From Glaciecola sp. UBA2563 (GTDB lineage Bacteria; Pseudomonadota; Gammaproteobacteria; Enterobacterales; Alteromonadaceae), in NCBI GenBank assembly GCA_002340325.1, contig DDLV01000058.1:1-28351 (forward strand): 28,351 nt of DNA, read 5' to 3'. Below, piece by piece: positions 16,986 through 24,791 of this stretch; position 1 is the stretch's first letter; every line of letters begins with the position of its first letter. The position numbers and the translations under genes were made by a program. The notes under the pieces are model-generated. The model saw only the letters and a list, made by a program, of their open reading frames with translations. It searched no databases and was not told the origin of the DNA.

Positions 16986-17141
16986 TGCTAATTCCCCTGG
17001 GGTGATTTACTTGTTTGCGTGAATGCGTTTCATACGTTGAATCACATGCCGCACGTTTGGATGAACGCAGTGTGCTCTTTAGTACCCGAGCGAATTCAAA
17101 GGTATATCTAAACAAGGGCGCTATTTCGCACTGATTAGACT

Positions 17142-17196
17142 AAAAAGCTCTTACACCACGTTGTTGTATCGGAATTCGAACAACAATCTTTAGAGC
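17142..17196 (-). terminator. Candidate terminator after the GNAT gene
   Basis: A nested inverted repeat has an inner stem of 7 plus 3 bp (17161-17171 with 17177-17186) and an outer GCTCT/AGAGC pair (17147-17151, 17192-17196). On the minus strand the outer arm runs directly into five T residues (17146-17142). It lies between the GNAT stop and the PilJ-N gene. Confidence 0.45.
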
Positions 17197-17249
17197 AAAA
17201 GGTTGCAATAGACTTAGTAATTATGGGGATTAAAAAATGATAAATAGCC

Positions 17250-17750
17250 CTATTTTTTTCTCAAAAAATAAAGTAATGCCCCTTCTGTGTTTGAGGTAAA
17301 TGGTTGACGACTTTCGTGGAACCCGCAGCGCTTAATCAACGAAATTGAGCGTACGTTATCCTTATGAACAATTGCATACAAGGTGGAATGTAACAACTGA
17401 ACAAAAGCGTGTTTAACAAAGAAGCGGATTGATTCCTCGGCGTATCCGAATCCTCTTGCATCTGGCAATAATGCGTAGCCGATATCGATATCAGGCATGT
17501 GATCTCTGTGTAACAGACCTGCGAGACCTATTGTGCGTAAGTCTGGTTTTAACTCGATTACATACATACCTAACCCATTATTAGTAGCAGGGTTTTGCAG
17601 GTGCTGACGAATAAATACTCTGGCCTTCGAAATTGAATCGAGGTTTCTATCACCGATGTACCTAAGCCAGTCAGGATCGTTCATTAGTGCTTTGATGAAC
17701 TGTGCATCGCTGTCTCTAGCTTCTCTAAAATTTAGTCGTTTTGATTCCAT
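17250..17750 (-). CDS. GNAT family N-acetyltransferase (RimJ/RimL-like)
   Basis: A 166-residue acetyl-CoA-dependent acetyltransferase of the RimJ/RimL type. The N-terminus MESKRLNFREARDSDAQF is typical of the family, and the acetyl-CoA site is seen around IGYALLPDARGFGYAEESIR, followed by VHKDNVRSISLIKRCGF. The acceptor (protein N-terminus, antibiotic or metabolite) cannot be predicted. The start is fixed by family alignment and lies directly against the T tract of a strong terminator, whose GGGG must also act as the ribosome site if this start is used. Expression therefore probably depends on read-through from ibpA or on a promoter inside that region. Confidence 0.88.
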   Translation of the reverse strand: MESKRLNFREARDSDAQFIKALMNDPDWLRYIGDRNLDSISKARVFIRQHLQNPATNNGLGMYVIELKPDLRTIGLAGLLHRDHMPDIDIGYALLPDARGFGYAEESIRFFVKHAFVQLLHSTLYAIVHKDNVRSISLIKRCGFHESRQPFTSNTEGALLYFLRKK

Positions 17751-17776
17751 AAAAAACCCCAGCGTATAGCTGGGGT
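17751..17776 (-). terminator. Rho-independent terminator after ibpA, abutting the GNAT start codon
   Basis: ACCCCAGC (17776-17769 on the minus strand) and GCTGGGGT (17763-17756) form a perfect 8-bp stem with a 5-nt loop and run into six T residues (17756-17751). The next base is the A of the GNAT start codon. The stem is 25 bp beyond the ibpA stop. Confidence 0.9.
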
Positions 17777-17801
17777 AATATCATATGTGATTAACCGAAT
17801 A

Positions 17802-18245
17802 TCAAGAGTTCTCGATTAATCGACTTCCAATTTCAATCTGACGTGGCTTTTGTGATTCGGGTACCACACGCTCAAGGTCGATGTGCAATAGTCCATTTTC
17901 CAAATCAGCGGTTAAGACTTTGACATTGTCACCGAGTTGGAATTTCCGTTCAAAACTGCGCTCTGATATGCCTTTGTGCAAAAATTTGCGTTCTGCTTCG
18001 GCTTTTTCAGTTTCGCGTTTTCCATTAATACGCAATGTATTTTCTTGAACTTCAACGTTTACATTTTCTTTGCTGAAGCCGGCGATTGCCATTGTAATTC
18101 TGTACTTGTCCTCGCCCAACAACTCTATATTGTAAGGTGGGTAACTGGTTTGTTTTTCTGCTCTGGATGCAGCATCAATCATGGATGCTAAATGGTCTGA
18201 GCCAATAAAAGAGCGATAAAGTGGAGATAGATCGATAGTACGCAT
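17802..18245 (-). CDS. ibpA: Small heat-shock protein IbpA (Hsp20)
   Basis: A 147-residue holdase chaperone that coats aggregating proteins for later rescue by DnaK/ClpB. The N-terminus MRTIDLSPLYRSFIGSDHL is characteristic of IbpA/IbpB; the alpha-crystallin domain spans about residues 38-125 (YNIELLGEDKYRITMAIAGF; ending LLHIDLERVVPE), and the C-terminal I-x-I motif is IEI in RQIEIGS. It is a single-gene unit with its own sigma32 promoter and a ROSE-type thermometer over the ribosome site, so it is heat-controlled at both transcription and translation. A terminator follows directly. Confidence 0.95.
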   Translation of the reverse strand: MRTIDLSPLYRSFIGSDHLASMIDAASRAEKQTSYPPYNIELLGEDKYRITMAIAGFSKENVNVEVQENTLRINGKRETEKAEAERKFLHKGISERSFERKFQLGDNVKVLTADLENGLLHIDLERVVPESQKPRQIEIGSRLIENS

Positions 18246-18250
18246 AGTTT

Positions 18251-18273
18251 ATATCCTCGTTTTTAAGCGATAT
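18251..18273 (-). promoter_or_regulatory. ROSE-type RNA thermometer hairpin over the ibpA ribosome site
   Basis: On the minus strand ATATCGCTT (18273-18265) pairs with GAGGATAT (18258-18251) across a 6-nt loop, leaving one bulged G. The pairing motif UCGCU opposite AGGA is the conserved UYGCU/SD core of ROSE elements, in which the bulged G is a hallmark. AGGA (18257-18254) is the Shine-Dalgarno sequence, 8 nt before the ATG. An upstream GC-rich palindrome (18284-18302) and a GGA/TCC hairpin further up complete a multi-stem leader of about 85 nt. Confidence 0.8.
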
Positions 18274-18337
18274 TTATGTATTTGCCCCGAAATTTCGGCG
18301 GCGGTTAAAAGTGGACCCTTTCGGCATCCTAATAAAT

Positions 18338-18365
18338 AAATAGGGTTGAAATAATACTTTTCAAC
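18338..18365 (-). promoter_or_regulatory. Sigma32 heat-shock promoter of ibpA
   Basis: GTTGAAA (18365-18359) is separated by 13 nt from CCCTATTT (18345-18338), close to the CTTGAAA/CCCCATNT consensus. It predicts a transcript start near 18331 and an 85-nt leader before ibpA. The -35 half lies in an inverted repeat immediately after hisIE. Confidence 0.75.
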
Positions 18366-18366
18366 C
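18351..18366. repeat. Short inverted repeat between hisIE and ibpA, overlapping the heat-shock promoter
   Basis: GGTTGAAA and TTTCAACC (18344-18351 and 18359-18366) form a perfect 8-bp palindrome with a 7-nt loop. It begins 9 bp after the hisIE stop. It may help end his transcription, but the T tract on that strand is poor. Confidence 0.5.
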
Positions 18367-18374
18367 TTTTTACA

Positions 18375-18998
18375 TCAATTATTTTTGTGTCGTTGTTGTA
18401 AAACTTCGATGGCGTCTTTGAGCGACAAATCAGAAGCACTTAATAACACTGTCAAATGGTATATAAGATCGGCAGATTCATTTTTCAACTCATCCAGATC
18501 GTTAACAGTGGCTGCGAGCGCAGTTTCAACACCTTCTTCACCAACTTTTTGAGCGATTCGCTTTATCCCTTTTTTATAAAGTTTAGCAGTGTAGCTGCTT
18601 TCCGGATCGGCAGTTTTACGTGCTTGAAGTGTGTTTTCTAGCGCCGCCATAAATCCAAAAGCGGTATCATCTGAAGCAGCAAAACAGCTCTCGGTTCCTA
18701 AATGACATGTCGGTCCTTGAGGATTGGCGAGTACAAGAAGTGCATCTTGGTCACAATCGGTACTAATGTCCACAAGGTTAAGCGTATTGCCCGATGTTTC
18801 TCCTTTTGTCCACAACCGGTTTTTGGATCTGCTGAAAAACGTTACAAGCCCAGTTTTTAAGGTCTTTTCAATCGCGGTGCTGTCCATATAGCCAAGCATT
18901 AGAACTTTTCCACTTCGAGCATCCTGCACGACAGCTGGAATACTATTTTCCATTTTTTTCCATGCGAGCTCGTTAATATTTTGCAGGTTTATCTTCAT
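18375..18998 (-). CDS. hisI: Bifunctional phosphoribosyl-AMP cyclohydrolase / phosphoribosyl-ATP pyrophosphatase (HisIE)
   Basis: A fused enzyme of 207 residues performing the second and third steps of histidine synthesis. The N-terminal cyclohydrolase half shows FFSRSKNRLWTKGETSGNTL and the zinc/metal segment DCDQDALLVLANPQGPTCH. The C-terminal pyrophosphatase half carries the helical VGEEGVETALAA motif and SADLIYHLTVLL. It is the last gene of the operon; 64 bp separate it from hisF, and a weak SD precedes the start. Confidence 0.97.
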   Translation of the reverse strand: MKINLQNINELAWKKMENSIPAVVQDARSGKVLMLGYMDSTAIEKTLKTGLVTFFSRSKNRLWTKGETSGNTLNLVDISTDCDQDALLVLANPQGPTCHLGTESCFAASDDTAFGFMAALENTLQARKTADPESSYTAKLYKKGIKRIAQKVGEEGVETALAATVNDLDELKNESADLIYHLTVLLSASDLSLKDAIEVLQQRHKNN

Positions 18999-19062
18999 TT
19001 TATTTTATCGCCTAAAACGTTCAAAATTCGTTAGATGCAAGTAAGTATTATTTCTCGCTCGA

Positions 19063-19833
19063 TTAGCGCATTGGAATGCGCTGTTCTCTCAAATATGTTT
19101 TCAACTCTTGAATATCGATAATCGATTTATGAAATACGGACGCAGCGAGTGCACCATCAACGTCAGCCTTTAGAAAAACGTCTTTAAAATGGACCATTTC
19201 GCCTGCACCACCTGAAGCGATTAACGGGACCTGACAGCTTCCTCGCACCTCAGCAAGCTGCTGTATATCGTAACCTTTTCTAACACCGTCTTGATTCATA
19301 CAATTTAAGACGATTTCACCAGCACCGCGTTGTTGAACTTCTTTTATCCAATCTAACGTCTGCCATTGCGTTTTGGTGGTACGCGTCTCATCGCCTGTAA
19401 ACTGATACACTTCGTATCGGTTGTTTTCTTCGCTATAAAAACTGTCGATGCCAATCACCACGCACTGCTGACCGAATGTATTGTATAACTCTGTAATCAA
19501 ATCAGGACTAGAAAGTGCTGGACTGTTGACCGATATTTTATCCGCGCCCATTTCAAGTATCAGACCTGCTTGTTCAATTGATTTGATACCGCCAGCAACA
19601 CAAAAGGGGATATCGATTACTTCAGCTATTTTGCTTACCCAGCTTTTGTCGACGACGCGCTGGTCGCTGGATGCAGTAATATCATAGAATACGAGTTCAT
19701 CAGCCCCAGCTTCAGCGTAGCGTTTTGCCAAGGGGACAATATCACCAATGATTTCGTGATTGCGAAATTTAACGCCTTTTACAACAACACCATCGCGCAC
19801 ATCTAAACAGGGGATCAGTCGTCTTGCCAACAT
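19063..19833 (-). CDS. hisF: Imidazole glycerol phosphate synthase, cyclase subunit HisF
   Basis: The TIM-barrel partner of HisH, turning PRFAR plus ammonia into imidazole glycerol phosphate and AICAR. The 256-residue protein begins MLARRLIPCLDVRDGVVVKG with catalytic Asp in PCLDVRDG, and the second catalytic Asp is in CVVIGIDSFYS; phosphate sites are CVAGGIKSIEQA and LIASGGAGEMVHF. Its start lies inside hisA, overlapping by 19 nt, implying translational coupling. Confidence 0.98.
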   Translation of the reverse strand: MLARRLIPCLDVRDGVVVKGVKFRNHEIIGDIVPLAKRYAEAGADELVFYDITASSDQRVVDKSWVSKIAEVIDIPFCVAGGIKSIEQAGLILEMGADKISVNSPALSSPDLITELYNTFGQQCVVIGIDSFYSEENNRYEVYQFTGDETRTTKTQWQTLDWIKEVQQRGAGEIVLNCMNQDGVRKGYDIQQLAEVRGSCQVPLIASGGAGEMVHFKDVFLKADVDGALAASVFHKSIIDIQELKTYLREQRIPMR

Positions 19834-20552
19834 TGAATTGCTTCCTCCAATGTAAAAATACCTTCAAGTAAAGCTCGGCCAAGTATGACGCTTTGCACTT
19901 TTGTCGGTTTAAGGTTTTCAATATCTGATAACTGACCAATGCCGCCTGACGCTTGCCAAGTGATTTGCGGATATTCGTTAACCAATTCGCTATACAAGCT
20001 TTCGTTTGAGCCTGTTAATGTGCCGTCTTTACTGATGTCAGTGCAAAGCACATGTTTGAGACCAACCTTACCGTAAAAATCGATCAGCTCGTCGATACTC
20101 ACTCCGGAATCGTTTTGCCACCCATGTGTTGCTACATATTTATTGCCGTTGGCGTCAATGTTGACATCAAGTGCCAGCACAATAGCATCGGCACCATATT
20201 CCTTAAACCAGTCAGACACTGCTTCTCTTTCACTGACTGCAAGCGAACCAATAACAACGCGGTTGATACCTGCATTAATAAGGTCATCGACGTCTTTTTT
20301 GGTTCGAATGCCGCCGCCACTTTGAAATTTCATAAGGCCCGTCGCTATCATGTTTTTAATCAACGGTATTTGCCTTTTTGACGTGTCTTTTGCGCCTGTC
20401 AAATCTACAATATGTAAGTATTCGGCACCAGCCGCCGCGTATCGCCTTACTACTTCCAGCGGATCGTATTGATATTCGGTTTTTTGCGCATAATCACCTT
20501 GGTAAAGTCTAACGACTTTTCCTTCGATTAAATCTATTGCAGGAATTATCAT
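19815..20552 (-). CDS. hisA: ProFAR isomerase HisA
   Basis: A TIM-barrel Amadori isomerase of 245 residues, the same length as in E. coli, converting ProFAR to PRFAR. The N-terminus MIIPAIDLIEGKVVRLYQGD carries the first catalytic Asp, and the second lies in LCTDISKDGTLTGSN. Phosphate sites are FQSGGGIRTKKDV and WQASGGIGQLSDI. AAGGAAA gives it its own ribosome site, consistent with the 87-bp gap after hisH. Confidence 0.98.
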   Translation of the reverse strand: MIIPAIDLIEGKVVRLYQGDYAQKTEYQYDPLEVVRRYAAAGAEYLHIVDLTGAKDTSKRQIPLIKNMIATGLMKFQSGGGIRTKKDVDDLINAGINRVVIGSLAVSEREAVSDWFKEYGADAIVLALDVNIDANGNKYVATHGWQNDSGVSIDELIDFYGKVGLKHVLCTDISKDGTLTGSNESLYSELVNEYPQITWQASGGIGQLSDIENLKPTKVQSVILGRALLEGIFTLEEAIQCWQDD

Positions 20553-20639
20553 GTTATTTCCTTTATTACGCCGTTGTTCGTCAGCATTTTTTGCGTTTTA
20601 TTTATCCACATGCCATCAATAGAGACAGCATAATAAGCA

Positions 20640-21272
20640 TTACAATGACATAAAGTTACGTAATACTACTGCACCAGCTTCACTGCTTCTTTCTGGGTGG
20701 AATTGAACACCAATAAAGTTATTGTGTTGTATAGCTGCAGAAAACTGTTCTCCATAATCACAGGTTGCGATTGTGTTTTCGTATTGGGTGACAGCAAAAC
20801 TATGCACAAAATAAAAGTACGTACCGTTATCGATGCCATCGAATATCGGACTGTTACTGGTTTTTTGAATTTGGTTCCAACCCATATGCGGTAAGCGTCG
20901 TGTCCCGACTTGTAAGCGGTTCACACGGCCAGGCATTAAATCTAAACACGGTGTATTTTTATCATTGCCTAAGTCGTTTTCTTCAGACGAGTTCACCATT
21001 ATTTGCATGCCTAAGCAGACACCGAGGACAGGCTGCTGGAGTTGCTTAATGACGTTGATAAGGCCTCGTTTTTCTATGCTGCGCATTGCCGCAGGTGCAG
21101 CACCAACACCCGGTAAAATCAGCCTCTTTGCTGACGCTATTTCCTTCGGATCTTTACTTACTGTAACAACGGCACCTAACCGTTGAAGTGCAAACTTAAC
21201 GGATGAGATGTTTGCACAACCGGTATTAATTATTGTCACATCCTTATTGGCAGTTGCCGCCTTTACAGCCAT
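20640..21272 (-). CDS. hisH: Imidazole glycerol phosphate synthase, glutaminase subunit HisH
   Basis: The glutamine amidotransferase that feeds ammonia to HisF. The 210-residue protein shows the nucleophile elbow PVLGVCLGMQIM, the oxyanion-strand region LILPGVGAAPAAM and the His/Glu pair in VQFHPERSSEAG. The N-terminal extension MAVKAATANKD precedes the usual VTIINTGCANISSV start and is slightly longer than in E. coli. Its ATG overlaps the hisB stop by one base (TAATG). Confidence 0.97.
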   Translation of the reverse strand: MAVKAATANKDVTIINTGCANISSVKFALQRLGAVVTVSKDPKEIASAKRLILPGVGAAPAAMRSIEKRGLINVIKQLQQPVLGVCLGMQIMVNSSEENDLGNDKNTPCLDLMPGRVNRLQVGTRRLPHMGWNQIQKTSNSPIFDGIDNGTYFYFVHSFAVTQYENTIATCDYGEQFSAAIQHNNFIGVQFHPERSSEAGAVVLRNFMSL

Positions 21273-22342
21273 TACAGAGCTCCTTTTGAACTAGGTAAAT
21301 CATTACCCTGTTTAGCGATGGCTTGGCGCAAAGCGCGCCCAAAAACCTTAAACAAGCTTTCAACCTGATGGTGGGCATTACCCTCTGTTGTACTTAAATG
21401 TAGCGATAATCCCATAGACTGTGACAAAGAATGGAAAAAGTGCTCGACCATTTCTGTTGCCATTTCGCCAACGCGCTCACGTGAAAAGTTGGCGTTAAAC
21501 TGCAACACCGGTCGATTGGAAATGTCCATGATGCACTCTGCGCGACATTCATCCATTGGCAGTACAAATCCAAAGCGCCCAATGCCGCGTTTATTCCCCA
21601 GCGCTTTTTTAAGTGTCTCACCCAGCGCAAGCGCTGTATCTTCCACGCTGTGGTGATCATCAATATGTAAGTCGCCATTGACCTGTAGATTGAGATAAAA
21701 GCCACCATGCGTAGCTATCTGATCTAACATATGGTCAAAGAATCCGATGCCGGTGGAGATATCTGACTTTTGCTGTTTATCCAAATTGACCTGAACCAAA
21801 ATGTCAGTTTCGCTAGTTTTTCTTACTACTTCTGCAGTTCTATCAACTTTGGTGATTTTATCGACAATATTCTGCCAGTTCATGTCAGTTGGACTGTATT
21901 TTATGCCAACGATACCCATATTCTTGGCGAGCTCAATGTCAGTATCTCGATCGCCAATCACATAAGAACGCGTAAAGTCTACTCTGCCTCCTTGCAGATA
22001 TTCTTTTACTAAACCTAGTTTTGGTTTGCGGCAGTCACAGTTGTCCTCCGGAAAATGTGGACATATCAACACGTCGTCAAACGAGATACCTTGACTTGCG
22101 AAAACGCTCATCATTTTTTTATGTGGCGCATCAAAATCTGCTTGTGGAAAACTCTCGGTTCCCAAGCCATCCTGATTTGAAACGATGACTAGCCTAAACC
22201 CTGCTGACTGCAGTGTTAGCAAAGCTGGTATGACATTGGGCTCAAACTTCAACTTTTCTAGAGAATCTAATTGCTTATCAATGGGCGGTTCTTCGACTAA
22301 GGTGCCGTCTCTGTCGATAAACAAGATGGGTTGTTGACTCAT
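21272..22342 (-). CDS. hisB: Bifunctional histidinol-phosphatase / imidazoleglycerol-phosphate dehydratase HisB
   Basis: A two-domain enzyme of 356 residues (E. coli 355). The N-terminal HAD phosphatase has the DxD motif in LFIDRDGTLVEE, the Cys/His zinc loop CPHFPEDNCDCRKPK and IGDRDTDIELAKNMG. The C-terminal dehydratase has metal-binding repeats GFFDHMLDQIATHGGF, DDHHSVEDTALALGE and STTEGNAHHQVE. The gene starts with an ATGA overlap at the hisC stop. Confidence 0.98.
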   Translation of the reverse strand: MSQQPILFIDRDGTLVEEPPIDKQLDSLEKLKFEPNVIPALLTLQSAGFRLVIVSNQDGLGTESFPQADFDAPHKKMMSVFASQGISFDDVLICPHFPEDNCDCRKPKLGLVKEYLQGGRVDFTRSYVIGDRDTDIELAKNMGIVGIKYSPTDMNWQNIVDKITKVDRTAEVVRKTSETDILVQVNLDKQQKSDISTGIGFFDHMLDQIATHGGFYLNLQVNGDLHIDDHHSVEDTALALGETLKKALGNKRGIGRFGFVLPMDECRAECIMDISNRPVLQFNANFSRERVGEMATEMVEHFFHSLSQSMGLSLHLSTTEGNAHHQVESLFKVFGRALRQAIAKQGNDLPSSKGAL

Positions 22343-23442
22343 AAATCTCTTCCTAAGTCATGTTCATTAAAAAAACTATTCAGTAATCTAAGTAATTGGG
22401 CATTTTGATTTGCTGAGCCCACAGTAATTCGTAAACAGTTTTCCAGATATTGTTGTTTTGATTGATCTCGGATAAATACATTATTAGACACAAGATATTG
22501 CATGATTTCAGTGCTTAATGAATGTCGAAATAACACGAAGTTTGCGTGTAAATCTCCGACAAGCTCAAGTCCATCAAAACCGGCGATTTCTTCAGACAAT
22601 TGATTTAGTGCTGTTGATAGCGTCTTAACGCGATTTTGCATCCGTGCCACTCCCTCTTCCGACAGCGACTCTGCGGCAATTTGTGCAACTGGTGCTGGAA
22701 CAGGATAGGGCGCAATAACTTTTAACAGCGTTTGAATAATCGATGGGCTCGCAATAGTAAACCCACATCTGATCCCGGCAAGTGCAAATGCTTTTGATAG
22801 CGTTCGCAGGATGACAAGGTTAGGGTAGGGTGCTAACAGGTTTGAAACGCTCGTCTCAGCGCAAAATTCTATGTACGCCTCGTCTACGACAACTAGTGCT
22901 TTACCTTTACACAATTCCAACACGTCAATGATTTGTGACTGCTCAATCAGTGTGCCAGTGGGATTATTAGGCGAGCACAAAAATACGACATTGACATTGT
23001 CAATGACGGCTTTTATCCCATCAATGTCTAACGAAAAATCATTGTTAAGCGGCACTTTTTTAACGCCAACAGCAAAGGTTTCTGCACTAATACTATACAT
23101 CCCATAAGTAGGTGGACATATTAGTACGTTGTCTTTATTCGCCTGACAAAAAGCTCTTATTATTAGTTCAATGCCTTCATCAGCCCCTCGTGTTGCAATG
23201 ACTTGGTCATGCTGCACAGCTGCATACCTTGCATACGCTTGGATCAAACTATCGGGTTGGCAATCGGGATACCGGTTAAACGCATGATAGTCAATTGTTG
23301 ATGGCGCAGCCTCCGGTGCTTCGTTAGCATTTAACCATATTTGCTGTTTGCCTTCACTTGCTGAAAATAAGCGCCTAGCGGACTGGTAAGGTGACAGTGT
23401 GCGAATGTGTTCGCTTGTTAATTTTTCAATCCAGTCACTCAT
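22339..23442 (-). CDS. hisC: Histidinol-phosphate aminotransferase HisC
   Basis: A PLP-dependent fold-type I aminotransferase of 367 residues. The PLP Lys is in LRTLSKAFALAGIRCGF, with VVVDEAYIEF and LCSPNNPTGTL as other conserved cofactor segments. I chose the ATG at 23442 (MSDWIEKLTSEH), which overlaps the hisD end by 8 nt, over an upstream GTG-type extension, because the family begins near here. It forms an ATGA overlap with hisB at its end. Confidence 0.97.
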   Translation of the reverse strand: MSDWIEKLTSEHIRTLSPYQSARRLFSASEGKQQIWLNANEAPEAAPSTIDYHAFNRYPDCQPDSLIQAYARYAAVQHDQVIATRGADEGIELIIRAFCQANKDNVLICPPTYGMYSISAETFAVGVKKVPLNNDFSLDIDGIKAVIDNVNVVFLCSPNNPTGTLIEQSQIIDVLELCKGKALVVVDEAYIEFCAETSVSNLLAPYPNLVILRTLSKAFALAGIRCGFTIASPSIIQTLLKVIAPYPVPAPVAQIAAESLSEEGVARMQNRVKTLSTALNQLSEEIAGFDGLELVGDLHANFVLFRHSLSTEIMQYLVSNNVFIRDQSKQQYLENCLRITVGSANQNAQLLRLLNSFFNEHDLGRDL

Positions 23443-24784
23443 TTTCGTAATCGCTCCCAACTGCGCTATTGCTGCTATCCGCTTTTTTCAATTCGTCTAA
23501 GCGTATTTTCACTGCATTTTTGTGTGCATCGAGTCCTTCTGCCTCAGCCAGACGCATAATTGCTTGCCCTATATTTTGAATACCCTGTTGGTCGAGCGTT
23601 TGCACGGTATAGCGTCTAATAAAGTCTAACAGACCCAAACTTGAGTAGTTTCTTGCATAACCATATGTGGGTAATACGTGGTTTGTACCACTGGCATAAT
23701 CTCCTGCAGATTCAGGTGAATATGCACCCACAAAGATAGAACCTGCGTTCTCAAATTTATCAAGCCAGTGGTCGACCTCTTCGATTTGAATAATCAGGTG
23801 TTCTGGCGCATATGCATTACTGACATCTATACAAGATGCTATGTCCTTACAAAAAATAAATCGGCTGTTCTCAATCGCCTGATGCGCTATCTCTCTGCGA
23901 GAGAGTGCGTTTAATTGGACGCTCAGTTCATCTTTAACGGATTCAATCAGTTGCAGATTGTCACTGACAAGTATGGTTTGTGAATCGGTGCCGTGCTCAG
24001 CTTGTGACAGCAAGTCTGACGCGACAAACGCTGGATTGGCCTTTGCGTCCGCAACAACTAACACCTCTGATGGGCCTGCAGGCATATCGATGGCGGCTCC
24101 ATTGACATCTTGGCTGACTTGTTGTTTTGCTTCGGTGACGTAGCTGTTTCCAGGACCATATATCTTGTCGACTTTTGGAATAGTGGAGGTTCCATACGCC
24201 ATTGCCGCAACGGCTTGCGCGCCACCTACTTTGTAAATGTTTTTAATACCACATTTTGTTGCCGCATAAATAATTTCGGGTGCAAGCGTGCCCTCTTTAT
24301 TTGCAGGGGAGCACATGATGGGAAGTTCGCATCCGGCTACTTGTGCGCATGTTCCCAACATCAGTACCGTAGATGGTAATGGCGCAGTACCTCCGGGTAT
24401 ATAGAGGCCGACGCGCTTGATAGCAGTATGTTTTAACTCACAAACCACGCCAGGTTGCGTGCTGAGTTTTATGTCAGTAGGTTGCTGTGCTAAATGAAAC
24501 GCATAAATATTCTTATAGGCTAAATCAATTGCAGCCTTTGTCTCGTTATCTAATGCTGCTATCCCTTGGCTTATCTCACTTGCAGACACTGCAATATGAT
24601 TCAATGAAATACCGTCATACTGTTTAGCGAGATCGATAAGCGCCGTATCGTTATCATGTTTCACGAGATTAATAATGTGCTTAACGGTTTTCGTCAGTTC
24701 AAGGTTGTCTTTAAGTGCAGGCCGTGAAAGCGCATCACGCTGTTGCGACTCTGACAGGTCTGCCCATCTGATGATATTCAGCAT
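23435..24784 (-). CDS. hisD: Histidinol dehydrogenase HisD
   Basis: Catalyses the last two oxidations from histidinol to histidine with NAD. The 449-residue protein (E. coli 434) shows PAGPSEVLVVAD, LLSQAEHGTDSQTILV, the catalytic Glu-His in YAPEHLIIQIE and GDYASGTNHVLPTYGYA, which together supply the zinc site and active-site residues. It starts 7 bp after the hisG stop and its end overlaps hisC. Confidence 0.98.
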   Translation of the reverse strand: MLNIIRWADLSESQQRDALSRPALKDNLELTKTVKHIINLVKHDNDTALIDLAKQYDGISLNHIAVSASEISQGIAALDNETKAAIDLAYKNIYAFHLAQQPTDIKLSTQPGVVCELKHTAIKRVGLYIPGGTAPLPSTVLMLGTCAQVAGCELPIMCSPANKEGTLAPEIIYAATKCGIKNIYKVGGAQAVAAMAYGTSTIPKVDKIYGPGNSYVTEAKQQVSQDVNGAAIDMPAGPSEVLVVADAKANPAFVASDLLSQAEHGTDSQTILVSDNLQLIESVKDELSVQLNALSRREIAHQAIENSRFIFCKDIASCIDVSNAYAPEHLIIQIEEVDHWLDKFENAGSIFVGAYSPESAGDYASGTNHVLPTYGYARNYSSLGLLDFIRRYTVQTLDQQGIQNIGQAIMRLAEAEGLDAHKNAVKIRLDELKKADSSNSAVGSDYENE

Positions 24785-24791
24785 GTGAATT

